Shown in pieces: positions 44,616 to 55,233 of a stretch of 64,000 nucleotides of DNA. This DNA comes from Fallopia convolvulus (Eukaryota; Streptophyta; Magnoliopsida; Caryophyllales; Polygonaceae). Numbering within the stretch: position 1 is the first letter of the stretch; each line of letters begins with the position of its first letter. Below the pieces are notes generated by a model, which worked only from the letters and a program-made list of their open reading frames with translations, was not told where the DNA came from and searched no databases. A program made the translations under genes and the position numbers. The stretch spans positions 22,757,742 through 22,821,741 of the forward strand of contig OZ024720.1 of NCBI GenBank assembly GCA_964016875.1. The letters run 5' to 3'.

Positions 44616-45320
44616 TGTTGAAACCCGATATAATCTACGCTATAAACGGGAATTTAAATAAATACTAACTCTCGGGATTCGTACAACCGAACGGTTTTCG
44701 TACGTGGATTATTCCTCCTCCCCACCCCTCAGCCGATTGTTTTTGTGCACTTTACGATAAAGTCTTTAGACCTTATACCGTTTATAGCGCGATCTCACTC
44801 GGAGGTCAAACACATCGAGCTTTGGCAAACGAGATAGTTCTCGAGCCAGAGAGGATTTTCGACCCTTATAAGTAACTTATAGCCTCACTATATATAGTAA
44901 AGGGGAGCTGCTTGCTTGGATTCATTTGGTCGATGTGGGACAAGCTTTCCCACAAAATTGGTGTTTTGGAGTTCTGTAAACTTGCATGCATACTAACTTA
45001 CGTGGAATTTGTTCACTTGTACGAATTGTTTGACTAAAGTGATGATCAAGCACAATCAATTTTCCATGCTCCTCACATGCATGAGATAGCAAATGCATGT
45101 AGCTTTTACGTACGTAAGAAGCCACATGAGAAATCAATTGATTTGTATAACAATTGTCTTGCTTTGTGGGCCGAATTACTTGGTGGCCCAAAACATGCAG
45201 CCCGGCCCAACTTCCACAAATATGAAAATGTCCAAGAAGACATTTATACAACGGATCCTTTGGTTTAGACGAGTATGATTTTTACCCTAGATTAATTAGC
45301 GGTTATTTCGCGCACCATCA
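44616..45320 (-). repeat. Tat-F 3' LTR (705 bp)
   Basis: On the minus strand TGATGGTGCGCG (45320) to GGGTTTCAACA (44616). A CTATATATAG at about 44888-44897 could be the TATA box. Confidence 0.93.
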
Positions 45321-45565
45321 CAACCCCTTGGCTTGGTGTCCTCGTTCCACGAGGGCAACGAGACAACAAACAGGTGTACATGCCTTTCGAGAATCGGGAC
45401 CTCGTCCCTTGAGAGTTAGCGAACCTCGTTCGTTTAGAGAATTAGGAACTCGTCCTTTGAGAATTGGCGAACCTCGTTCGCTTAGAGAGTTAGGACCTCG
45501 TCCATAGAGAGTTTGGACCTCGTCCATAGAGAATTTGGACCTCGTCCTTAAGAGAGTTTGGACTT
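45321..45565. other. Tat-F irregular CCTCG-rich segment
   Basis: Loose repeats of ACCTCGTCC and AACCTCGTTCG alternating with TAGAGAG/TTGAGAG words, about 20-30 bp apart, leading into the 44-bp array. No coding sequence. Confidence 0.7.
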
Positions 45566-46005
45566 TAACGAGATCCTCCAACCCCAAGCGGAAAGCGAGG
45601 GGTGGACCTTAACGAGATTCTCCAACCCCAAGCGGGAAGCGAGGGGTGGACCTTAACGAGATTCTCCAACCCCAAGCGGGAAGCGAGGGGTGGACCTTAA
45701 CGAGATTCTCCAACCCCAAGCGGGAAGCGAGGGGTGGGCCTTAACGAGATTCTCCAACCCCAAGCGGGAAGCGAGGGGTGGACCTTAACGAGATTCTCCA
45801 ACCCCAAGCGGGAAGCGAGGGGTGGATTTTAACGAGATTCTCCAACCCCAAGCGGGAAGCGAGGGGTGGATTTTAACGAGATTCTCCAACCCCAAGCGGG
45901 AAGTGAGGGGTGGACCTTAACGAGATTCTCCAACCCCAAGCGGGAAGCAAGGGGTGGACCTTAACGAGAATCTCCAACCCCAAGCGGGAAGCAAGGGGTG
46001 GACCT
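45566..46005. repeat. 44-bp tandem repeat, 10 units, in Tat-F
   Basis: Ten units starting at 45566 and every 44 bp after (45610, 45654, up to 45962), each beginning TAACGAGAT and ending GGGGTGGACC/T. Only one to three changes separate neighbours. It lies towards the 3' end of the element on its sense (minus) strand. Confidence 0.95.
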
Positions 46006-46225
46006 CGAAACCATAAAACCGAGAATCTCCAACCCCAAGCGGGAAGCGAGGGGTGGATCTCGAAACCATAAAACCGAGAATCTCCAACCCTAAGCGGGAA
46101 GCGAGGGGTGGACCTCGAAACCATAAAACCGAGAATCTCCAACCCCAAGCGGGAAGCGAGGGGTGGACCTCGAAACCATAAAACCGAGAATCTCCAACCC
46201 CAAGCGGGAAGCGAGGGGTGGACCT
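46006..46225. repeat. 55-bp tandem repeat, 4 units, derived from the 44-bp unit
   Basis: Units at 46006, 46061, 46116 and 46171. Each is the 44-bp unit with its first part replaced by TCGAAACCATAAAACCGAGA, so the period rises to 55 bp. A partial unit follows to about 46250. Confidence 0.93.
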
Positions 46226-46593
46226 TTTTCGAGATTCTCCAATCCCAAGCGTATGCATGGATTCATGTATCAATGCATCAAGATAGGCAAAGCTTGTCTG
46301 GGAATGCGCACCACGAACAACCTCGTTGTTTTGCCATGCTAGACAGGTCATATTTCTGACCCACTTCTTTCTTTCATTTTTGGAGTTTACAAGCTTTTGT
46401 TGGATGGTTTTTAATGGTTGCGGACAGGAAGTGGCCTCAACCCAAAAATTAAAGCTTGGTCTCTAGAGCCCAAATTCAGCCCCACAAGCCCAGCATTTAA
46501 TATACTCTCATTTTCCTAAATTCATGCGTGCTTTAAAGAACTTTTATGCCGCCCATGCATGTACATGATATAATATGCTCATGAATAGCATGC

Positions 46594-46810
46594 ATATATG
46601 GTATGAGGTGGCACGAGATTGTTCATGAATTGAATGTATATATCATACGAGGTTGCACGAGATTGTTCATGACATCATGCATATATCATACGAGGTTGCA
46701 CGAGATTGTTCATGAAATCATGCATATATCATACGAGGTTGCACGAGATTGTTCATGAAATCATGCATATATCATACGAGGTTGCACGAGATTGTACATG
46801 AATTGAATGC
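46594..46810. repeat. 43-bp tandem repeat, 5 units, in Tat-F
   Basis: Units at 46594, 46638, 46681, 46724 and 46767, with core ATATATCATACGAGGTTGCA followed by CGAGATTGTTCATGA. The sequence is unrelated to the 44-bp family except for the CGAG(G/A)T words. Confidence 0.92.
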
Positions 46811-48005
46811 ATATATCCCTCTTCATGATTATAATGCATGCATGTAAATAGCCAATAATTATTATCCACCATCAATTAACCATACCTCGCACCTCGCAGA
46901 CTGGCGTTCACAAGGACCCCGCACGAAGACTTCCGCCAACAAAAGCCAGTTCGGAAACAAACCGTGCCTTGAAGACACCATGCACCTTCCACCCGGCGTC
47001 GGCCGTAACATCGCGAGGAATGGCCGATATGTTGTGGCGAGGCACAAAGGCCGAGATGCCTGACCATGGAGATCAACCTCGCCTGGCAGTTGGCATGACC
47101 TCGCACATTGGCCTTGGATCACGCCGCACCGGAATCACGTCTCACCCACCACAGAGAAACGAGGATCGTGCCGACTCGCCTTGGAGCGGGTAGACCACGG
47201 AGCATGCAAGGTCTACCTTAGAGAGTAGTCCCCCGAAAGATGATGCGCGGTCCCGGTCGATTGAGAATGGGCCAAACACCCCGCTCGCCTGCCTTGGAGG
47301 AACACCTCGCAAGCCTGCATTACTTTTAAAATGACCCCGCCGCGCATCGTCACCGTCACGCCGCCTGCCTAGCGAGGTACCGCCACGAAGACCACGGAGA
47401 GTAGCCGTGTCTTCCGCACATGAAGATGGTGAAACATGGGCCTTGGAATCACCTCGCCTTCGTATTGTTTGAGAAGGGTGTTTACGGGCTCGATCGGCCT
47501 CGCCAAGGCAGAGCAAAGGAGCGCCGGATCTAAGAGTGCGCCGAACGCCGGTGCCGCGGCGAAACTATGCGCCAGAATAGTGGCATGACCAACCAGCGCC
47601 CCTGCCTTAAAGTAGACCTTGCCCACCAACCTCGCACAAACCCACGAATTTTGGCCTCGAGGAAGGACCGCGGTGCTCGGCCGAATGAAGAAGCTCGCGA
47701 GTTTAAGCTTGCTAGCCCTCCGTAAAGACCTCGTGTGTTGTTGCGAGGCTACACGACCTCGCTTGGCCACATGACCTCGCCTGCTTGTTTGCCCAACACC
47801 TTGGCCTCACTACCTCGGAACGACCTCGTTGCTTCGCTTTTGATGAAACCGGAAGCTTGGCCTTCAAATAGAGCCCCAAGTTGGCCTTCTCTTCCTTCAA
47901 TGGGAACGAGAGGAAACGCCACACATGGAAGCCTCGCGGAACGGAGGGGAGAGGATGCACCCACTTAATTGTGACCCGAGAGTAGGACGGTTAGGGAGAG
48001 ATCCA
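46811..48005 (-). other. Tat-F 5' internal region, GC-rich, non-coding
   Basis: About 1.2 kb between the arrays and the primer site, clearly richer in G+C than its surroundings, with more than 15 CCTCG words (46886-47940), often ACCTCGC. Frames of 70-130 codons exist on both strands, but none resembles a retroelement protein. High GC alone explains the lack of stops. Confidence 0.7.
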
Positions 48006-48023
48006 TTCCCACAGAAGGCGCCA
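48006..48023 (-). promoter_or_regulatory. Tat-F primer-binding site
   Basis: Minus-strand TGGCGCCTTCTGTGGGAA, one base after the 5' LTR. The form resembles the TGGCGCCGTCTGTGGGAA site of Tat/Ogre elements; the tRNA was not determined. Confidence 0.8.
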
Positions 48024-48024
48024 G

Positions 48025-48729
48025 TGTTGAAACCCGATATAATCTGCGCTATAAACGGGAATTTAAATAAATACTAACTCTCGGGATTCGTACAACCGAA
48101 CGATTTTCGTACGTGGATTATTCCTCCTCCCCACCCCTCAGCCGATTGTTTTTGTGCACTTTACGATAAAGTCTTTAGACCTTATACCGTTTATAGCGCG
48201 ATCTCACTCGGAGATCAAACACGTCGAGCTTTGGCAAACGAGATAGTTCTCGAGCCAGAGAGGATTTTCGACCCTTATAAGTAACTTATAGCCTCACTAT
48301 ATATAGTAAAGGGGAGCTGCTTGCTTGGATTCATTCGGTCGATGTGGGACAAGCTTTCCCACAAAATTGGTGTTTTGGAGTTCTGTAAACTTGCATGCAT
48401 ACTAACTTACGTGGAATTTGTTCACTTGTACGAATTGTTTGACTAAAGTGATGATCAAGCACAATCAATTTTCCATGCTCCTCACATGCATGAGATAGCA
48501 AATGCATGTAGCTTTTACGTACGTAAGAAGCCACATGAGAAATCAATTGATTTGTATAACAATTGTCTTGCTTTGTGGGCCGAATTACTTGGTGGCCCAA
48601 AACATGCAGCCCGGCCCAACTTCCACAAATATGAAAATGTCCAAGAAGACATTTATACAACGGATCCTTTGGTTTAGACGAGTATGATTTTTACCCTAGA
48701 TTAATTAGCGGTTATTTCGCGCACCATCA
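48025..48729 (-). repeat. Tat-F 5' LTR (705 bp)
   Basis: Full-length match to 44616-45320 with about five substitutions (for example CTGCGC against CTACGC near the right end). Confidence 0.93.
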
Positions 48730-48734
48730 CTGGT

Positions 48735-48778
48735 AGCTTTCAGAATGAATCATTGATTGCAGTATTCGTTGAAGTCAT
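48735..48778 (-). pseudogene. Sirevirus-2 gag N-terminus
   Basis: ATG at 48778 on the minus strand opens MTSTNTAINDSF, then a TGA (48739-48741), then KLPV, which joins LKAGEYDWW across Tat-F. It lies 44 bp after the primer site, so this is the natural gag start, broken by one stop. Confidence 0.82.
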
Positions 48779-48821
48779 CTTTCCTGTGAAACAATAAGTA
48801 CTAAAACAAATCTAGAGCCAA

Positions 48822-48832
48822 GGCTGATACCA
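48822..48832 (-). promoter_or_regulatory. Sirevirus-2 primer-binding site, tRNA-iMet
   Basis: Minus-strand TGGTATCAGCC, two bases after the 5' LTR end. It matches the first nine or so bases of the iMet site, then diverges. Confidence 0.8.
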
Positions 48833-48834
48833 AT

Positions 48835-49599
48835 TGTGGGATCGTTAGTACGTCTAGGTTGTCGACCTCAACTAAGTCGTCAACCTTTAAGTAAATGCAG
48901 CGGAAATAAACTACAAGAAAGACTTACTTGAAAACAAAGTTTTTATAGTGGAAACACTTGTTTGATCAACTCAATCAACCAAGTGTGAAAACCACTCCCT
49001 TCCAAGTTCTCGCTTGGAAGGATTAAAAGTCGTAGCTTGCTTTATTAATCTTTTGGACTAGTTACATAAACACCCTGGATCTAGACCTACTTCCCAAGCA
49101 CTCTAGAACTCGTTGTGAACTAAGTAATTACAACATGCACTCAATCTAGCAAAAGCCTAAGTCTTCCTCTCGAACTCTCATTTCTTTCTAAGCACAAAAT
49201 GGAGTATAAGTTCGTACTCTATCTAACCTAAAGCCTTAGATTAAATACACACAAACTAGACCAGATAAGAGAGAATAATATCTTCCAATTCGGTTATGGC
49301 AAGATATTATTTCTATTATCTTTACAAAATCATCCTAAGCATATAAAAGGATTACAATCAATAACGGCTTAGGATAAAGGCATACAAGGCTTACAATATA
49401 ATCTGCACAAGATCTTTCCGAAAACAAGTTTATACTATCCAAACTACCAAGATCTCACGCGTCTTCAAGATCTCCGAGATCTGCCTTCAACACAAGTCGA
49501 CGACCTGACTGACGTTGGCGACTCCTTTCAAAGACTCGAGGTCGTTCACGTGACAGACGTTTGGAACCATCAAAATCAAAGCCTTCAGCTTTTCTAACA
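48835..49599 (-). repeat. Sirevirus-2 5' LTR (765 bp)
   Basis: Same ends as 30396-31161. On the minus strand it starts next to the copia-D target copy ATTTC (49600-49604). Confidence 0.93.
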
Positions 49600-49604
49600 A
49601 TTTC

Positions 49605-51780
49605 CATGTCCAAAATTACAAAACAAAACTCCTTTTGAAATTTTATTTTCTAAAACTCCAAATTAAACTCATCTTCGAATTTTTGGTGTCGTTGTTTTGC
49701 TTTAAGTCACCAACTCTACCCAAACAAATTTGATCCTTGGGCAATTGAATGTGTGTTCACTGGCTATCCTCCCAAAACCAAAGGTTACAAATTGTAATCC
49801 ATCCAAAATAACCGCGTTTTCATATCCCGAGACGTCCCATTCCATGAGGTCGATTTCCCATACAAAACCCAACCCATAAAAAATACCGACAACAATCATG
49901 CACATCTCTCTTTGCCAATCCTATGCATGTCCCCAAATATTCTTGATGATGATAATATACCTCCCATGCAAACTACCCATACTAATTACCCACTGCCTTC
50001 CGTTGAACAACTTCTATCCACACCCCACCACTCCACAAATTATACTTCCCCCACCTCCTAACAATGACACACCACAGTTACCTTCCCGACGATCCACCCG
50101 AACCACAAAAATACCTTCCATCTTACAAGACTTCCACGTTGAAGCCACACCTCCCTCTCGCTCGGCCCATCTGTCTTCTAACAATAAGGTTTCCTCTTGT
50201 ACTTTAAATCCTATTCATTCCGTTTTAACTTACGATCGACTTTCCAATTCATATAAGCATTTTGTTTCTAACATCTCGCTCGAGAAGGAGCCCACATATT
50301 TTTCACATGCCTCCAAGGATCCCAAATGGCGTCAAGCCATGTGTATTGAAATTCAAGCCCTGGAAGACAACAAGATGTGGAGTTTGGTGCCTCTCCCACG
50401 TAAAAAGTGACCCATCAAATGCAAATGGGTCTACAAGATCAAATACAACTCCAACGAGACGGCTGAGCACTACAAAGCACGTCTTGTGGCCAAAAGCTAC
50501 AACCAAGTAAAAGGGATCGACTATCGCAAGACGTTTGCCCCCGTGGCCAAACTCACAACCGTTCGGGTTCTCCTTAGCTTGGCTACTATCAAGGGATGGC
50601 ATTTGCATCAATTAGACGTCAACAATGCATTCTTACATGGTGATCTTTTTGAAGACGTCTATATTAAATTACCTCTCGGATTTTCGAACAAAGGCGGGTC
50701 AAGAGTTTGTAAGTTTCACGAGTCACTCCAAGACCTCAAACAAGCATCTCGTCAATGGTTCATCAAGATCTCCAACACTCTCAAATCTGTCGGATTTCAA
50801 CAATCAAAATCCGATTACTCACTCTTTACCAAACACTCAAGGGGTAACATTCTCGCCTTATTGATTTATGTTGATGATGTAATTCTTGCTACTTGCAGGA
50901 TATCGAAGACACAAAATGCTTCTTGGATGGTTGCTACAAGCTCAAGGACCTAGGGGATCTCCGCTTCTTTATCGACCTTGAATTTGCTCGATCGAAGACC
51001 GGCCTTGCTCTCTCCCAGCGCAAATATGCGCTTGGCATCCTTGAAGACACGAGTTTCCTTGGCGCTAAACCAGCGAAGACTCCACTCGAGCCCAATGTTG
51101 CCTTATCCAACCATGATGGTGCCATTATTCTCGATGCATCTCAATATTGGCGGTTGGTGGGTCGTTTAATCTATCTCACGATCAGTCGCCCGGATCTCGC
51201 CTACGCAGTGCATATTCTCAGCCAATAAATGAGCCAACCCTACAACCACACCTCGACGTAGCCTACCAAGTTCTCCGTTACATCAAGGGAACGCTGGGCC
51301 AAGGGCTCTTCTTTCCCGCCAATGCTCGCCCACACCTCACGGCTTATTATGACGCCGAATGGGCTCGTTGTCAAGACACCCGCCGATCCGTCACTGCCTA
51401 TTGCGTAGTCCTTGGTGGCACTCTCATCTCTTGGCAATCAAAGAAGCAAAGCATCGTGGCTAATCTAATGCCAAAGCCGAATATCGTTAGATGGCAAGAC
51501 ATGTTGCAAGCTAACTTGGCTTCGAACCCTTCTGCAAGAGTTACATGTTGCTCATTCTCAACCGGCCACCCTTTATTGTGACAACAAGGTGGCAATTCAC
51601 ATAGCTTCTAATCCCATTTTCCATGAGCGAATGAAACATATTGAAATTGATTGCCACATCATACGAGAGAAGCTTCAATGAGGAGAAGTCTGCACCCTCC
51701 ATGTCACCATAACGGAACAGTCGGCCGACTTATACACTAAACCCATCGGGAGCTATACAGTTCATTAACCTCATCTCCAA
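49605..51780 (+). pseudogene. copia-D integrase end, reverse transcriptase and RNase H
   Basis: Resumes right after Sirevirus-2 with PCPKLQNKTPFEILF, the end of the integrase core. A Pro/Ser-rich linker (49898-50400) leads to a TGA at about 50408, then RT: KWVYKIKYNSNETAEHYKARL, DVNNAFLHGDL and the catalytic IYVDDVIL (about 50870). A frameshift near 50900 follows. RNase H begins DLGDLRFFIDLEFARSKTG and GRLIYLTISRPDLAYAV, with a stop at 51226-51228, then YYDAEWARC and SWQSKKQS in another frame, and a degraded YCDNKVAIHIASNPIFHER near 51580. The style resembles the Ale/Retrofit branch of copia; lineage confidence is low. At least five lesions. Confidence 0.88.
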
Positions 51781-51817
51781 GTTGGGTGTCACTAACATAT
51801 ACTCCAACTTGTGGGGG

Positions 51818-52033
51818 TGTATTACGGAATCAAATCAAGAGTGTCCTTATTAGAAAATCTTGTAAAAACATACATATTCTACCCACTATATTCTAGGAAA
51901 ATATGTAAAGCAAATCACTTGCTTTTAGGCTAGATGTTGTAATCCTTTGCTTATGTTTTGTACTCTTCTTCTCCAAACAAAATAATACACTGAACTTTAC
52001 TCTCATATTCTCCTTCTTCTCTGAAGCTCTTCA
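51818..52033 (+). repeat. copia-D 3' LTR (216 bp)
   Basis: Starts TGTATTACGG directly after the purine tract TTGTGGGGG (51809-51817) and ends CTCTTCA. It pairs with 21213-21426 and is followed by GATTT, the putative target copy. Confidence 0.87.
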
Positions 52034-53674
52034 GATTTTTAAATTTCAAATACTTGTGGAATTCTGCTGGCCACTTGAACTTAAGAATATAATGAATTTG
52101 GATCACTAATTTTAATATTTTTGCCATCGAGTTCAGGTAATTAAGTTATTTTCTAGCATAAAGCAAATGATATATGGACATACAGGTAACAGGTGGCGAG
52201 AGAGAAGGTGGGGAAGAACAAATTTGCTATCCACTTAATTAATAGGGTATTCTATTCTAACACATAACTAGGTAGTTTAATGTTGCCCTTTCACCCAATT
52301 TACTCTATTTATAAATAAGTGATGATCATTTTTTTTATTGTGCATAATATATACTTTTTTTATTTGATTGTAGAAATAAAATAATTCTCGTATGTGAGTA
52401 TAAAATTATTAGCTTATATGTATCATTGTGGTAATAAAAATATCAAAAGCAATCTTTTATTAAAAAATGGCATGCTCATACCTAATTATAATAAATTTTA
52501 AATTAAAATTTTCTATATTAATATCATATTTGTAATATATATATAAAAATAATTTTAAAATTCGAGTCGTGGTTGTTCATGACAAGACGATTATAATCCA
52601 AAATAAGAAGAAAGAAAACATTAGGAGAGAAGTAATGGGATTTCAAGTCAATCGATCAATAAATAAAATTGGGTAGTGTCGTAATTGACACAAAGAACAC
52701 ATTAAAAAAATTCATTCATTTTTACTTTAAACAAATTTATACTTCCATCTAAATCACAAATTTAGCATAACTTTAGTAAATTTCTTACATTAATTGTTGA
52801 TCCCCATATAATACAACATGTTATTTATCACAACCATTTATTTGAACAACTATAATTAACTTTTATAATCCTTAACAACATACAAACTTTTAACTCTTAG
52901 AAGTGAGGACTTTTATAAAAAACTTTGTAATATCATGAGCATTTCAAAGGATTCAGCATGTCGATCTTCTTTCTACAAAATCTTCTTCCATTTCAAAGGA
53001 TTCAGCATGTCGATCTTCTTTCTACAAAATCTTCTTCCATTCAAGAGATGTTTTTTACCCCAACAAATTTGCCCTCCTAGAGTATTTGTAGGAGTTGAGA
53101 AGCAGCTCATGTTATGCTTAGAAGATTATCTATGTAGCAGCTCTAGGGAATGCATGTTAGGGTCATCCTCTTGGCTTCTAACATATTTGCTTCCTAGTAG
53201 TTTGCCCATTTAGTGACAACTCGGTTTCCTATAGGCAGCTCGCGTGCTGCTTTGGCCCTTGCAAGTTAGTTTAACAGTATGTTTCACCCATTGATCAAGC
53301 CATTATAATCAATGATTGTTGAACTCTTTACTTTTTTGAGGCATGCTTTCGTTAGTTAGTCATGTGGGCCTTGCTTTTGTCTAGGATGACCTTGAATCCT
53401 CCATGAACTGAAAGATCACAGTGATATCCATGTCTATTTACTAATCATGGCATTTCTTATATACTTTGTGACCCAATAGCTTTGGATACCACATCTCTCG
53501 AGTGAATGTCCCTTAAGACTTGATTGTAATATCCATTTTTCATACAAAAGAATATTATATTCTAATAATAATTAAATAGTTACACTTTGTTAATTTTGTT
53601 TATAATAGATAAACTTGCAGAAACAAAATTATTTCATAAATAAATTAGGCACATTTTTTTAAAGAAGGGGTAAT
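52034..53674. other. AT-rich background DNA, no gene recognised
   Basis: About 1.6 kb of unique, AT-rich sequence, the largest stretch not assigned to a retroelement. A 49-bp direct repeat lies at 52941-53038 (two units). A frame of 92 codons at 52935-53213 includes that repeat and resembles nothing I know. No splice-like exon structure stands out. Confidence 0.5.
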
Positions 53675-53760
53675 TGATGGTGCGCAAAATGACCGCTAAA
53701 TAGTTAAGGGCTAATCGAGAGTACAAAACAGAAAAGAGATAAAACGACGCGTATGTATAC
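53675..53760 (+). mobile_element. start of a Tat-like LTR, interrupted by B-right
   Basis: TGATGGTGCGCAAAATGACC resembles the LTR start of Tat-F (TGATGGTGCGCG, then AACCGCTAA) and is preceded by a purine tract AAAGAAGGGG (53661-53670). After 86 bp it is cut by the B-right LTR at 53761. The remainder would be beyond the window. It is a relative of Tat-F, not a copy. Confidence 0.55.
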
Positions 53761-55118
53761 TGATGTTCGCATTTTTAGTATAGTTTTTAGTATGTTTTCT
53801 TTGCTTATTAGATTTAGTTTTGTTTAGTTTAGGTTTAGTTTTGAGTGTTTTTAGATTGAAGAAGTCAAAGCTCAAGATTACAAGAGGAAGTGTGGAAGAA
53901 AACAAAGCCCAGGCTCGTTAACGAGACTGTGAGGGCTCGTTAACGAGGCCACGAAGAAGAAGAATTGAAGATTTATTTTATAATTCACCGATCCTGAGCG
54001 GGAATTTATTTCCGTGTCGGTTGAGTATCTTTTTAGAATCTTTTGGTGTTATTAGAATATGTATTTTAGGTCTTAATATCTTTTTAGATTTTATTTCTAT
54101 CTTTTAGGGTTTGTTTCTATCTTTTTAGGAAAGTTTATATCTTTTAGCCTTTTTAGTTTTTAGCTTCTTAGTATAAATATCCTTCTATCTAGCATAGAAT
54201 AGGAGGAGGCTTTTTGGAGGAGAATTTTTAGAAGAGATTTTCGAAGGGCCGAGAGAGAGAGAGAGAAGTCGGATCGGAGAGGATCGAGGAGGCTCGGTAG
54301 ACGACAGTCACCGAGGTCGTTAGTCGCGATTGTGATTCGGTATTTTTATGTTTTTCGGTTTCTTCTGAATCTCTGTAAGACAATATTTTTCTTATTAATT
54401 TGAGTTTTGTTTTGTTTTCAATGTTTCTTTTGATTGAGATCTTTAGTTTCTTAGTTATGATTAGTGAGTAGTTTCCTTTTCTAGGATCGGGGTTAAGCCC
54501 GACATAGTTGAGCATGTTTGATGAGTAAGATTGTGTTGTGAATGCCTTTTATCTTTTGATTGAGAAACGAAAGTTGAGGTAATTTAGGTTTTTAACTTGA
54601 TTGAAAGAGAAAGTTAGTAACTTGAAGGTTGATATTGTTTGAATACGAAAGTTTCAAGCTTTAGATCCAAAACAAGCAATTAAGTGAATTAGGATGCGAA
54701 AGTTTGTTAATTTACTTGTTAAGTCAACGAAAGTTGATAACTCTATTTGTTTAAAGGCATGATCTTATTTTGTTACGAGTTTTTATGCTTGGCTATGTTG
54801 TGGTGTCCCTAGTCCTAGATCTTTGTTTTATTTGAATTATTTCTAGTGAATTTTCGTTGCTGAGTACTTGCCTCGGTACCGAATTTAATTAGATTTTAAT
54901 TAGGTCGTTAGTTGAAGTGTTTTTGTGTTCGGTGATTCGTTAACGACCCTGACAACGTCGTTAACAAGGTTGCTTGTGAGTGTTTTTATTTGTTTTTGTT
55001 TGCTTTTTCGTAGATTGATAAACGAACAACCTTGCTTCCTGTGGAACGATCCTGACCTCCCTATACTCAGCGGGGTCTTGATTATAAATTTATTTTTGGT
55101 CAAGAAACCTTCTCAACA
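53761..55118 (+). repeat. B-right 5' LTR (1358 bp)
   Basis: TGATGTTCGC to CTTCTCAACA. TATAAATATCC at about 54172-54182 is the TATA-box candidate. Exact TCGTTAACGA copies at 53915, 53937 and 54937. Compared with B-left and with 58835-59160 it lacks a segment after about 53850. Confidence 0.9.
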
Positions 55119-55121
55119 AAT

Positions 55122-55139
55122 TAGCGCCGTTGCCGGGGA
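55122..55139 (+). promoter_or_regulatory. B-right primer-binding site, tRNA-Asp with one mismatch
   Basis: TAGCGCCGTTGCCGGGGA, three bases after the LTR; the second base is A instead of G. The mismatch is near the 3' end of the tRNA primer and may lower priming, or it arose after insertion. Confidence 0.85.
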
Positions 55140-55233
55140 AGCAACGAGTTTGTTAGTTTATCTTTGGGTTCGGGAATAGCCCGACCCCGTTTTTGCTTTT
55201 AATTTTTGTTTTCTTTGTCTGTTTTTCTCAGTG

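Larger units (their letters stand above)
44616..48729 (-). mobile_element. Tat-F: non-autonomous Tat-like LTR element
   Basis: 4114 bp, TSD CTGGT (44611-44615 and 48730-48734), two 705-bp LTRs that differ at only about five positions, so this is the youngest insertion here. On the minus strand the 5' LTR is 48025-48729, followed directly by TGGCGCCTTCTGTGGGAA (48006-48023), a Tat/Ogre-style primer site. A purine tract lies before the 3' LTR (CCAAGGGGTTG, about 45321-45331). The 2.7-kb interior has no gag or pol and holds two tandem arrays. It splits Sirevirus-2 gag. Confidence 0.93.
30396..49599 (-). mobile_element. Sirevirus-2: minus-strand Ty1/copia Sirevirus with two nested elements
   Basis: Two LTRs (30396-31161 and 48835-49599), TSD ATTTA/ATTTC (30391-30395 and 49600-49604), inserted in the copia-D integrase. 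Read on the minus strand: 5' LTR, primer site (48822-48832), gag, two zinc knuckles, protease, integrase, RT, RNase H, a short downstream ORF and polypurine tracts. Tat-F (44616-48729) split gag and Athila-C (35797-42662) split protease. Without these it is about 8.2 kb. The LTRs differ by about 20 bases in 765. Confidence 0.93.
21213..52033 (+). mobile_element. copia-D: old Ty1/copia element split by nested insertions
   Basis: A copia element with short LTRs (21213-21426 and 51818-52033), a degenerate tRNA-iMet primer site, gag (21487-22655), protease and integrase start (28200-30395), and integrase end, RT and RNase H (49605-51780). Two primary insertions separate these: gypsy-E and Sirevirus-2. 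GATTT at 21210-21214 and 52034-52038 is the likely TSD, if the 5' LTR lost its first TG. The LTRs differ at about one base in ten, so it is the oldest element here. Without the nested DNA it would be roughly 4.5-5 kb. Confidence 0.88.

Noticed and set aside
45566..46225. Regular direct repeats as a CRISPR-like array
   Set aside because: Units are contiguous without unique spacers and lie inside an LTR retroelement of a plant; this is a tandem satellite-type array.
46811..48005. GC-rich block with frames up to 133 codons as a host gene or CpG island
   Set aside because: Frames overlap on both strands, match nothing recognisable, and lie between Tat-F primer site and arrays bounded by a perfect target repeat.
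20716..53760. B-left and B-right as two halves of one inverted element
   Set aside because: They are head to head, each with its own 5' LTR, different flanks (CCGCT and TATAC) and different LTR indels, so they are separate insertions.
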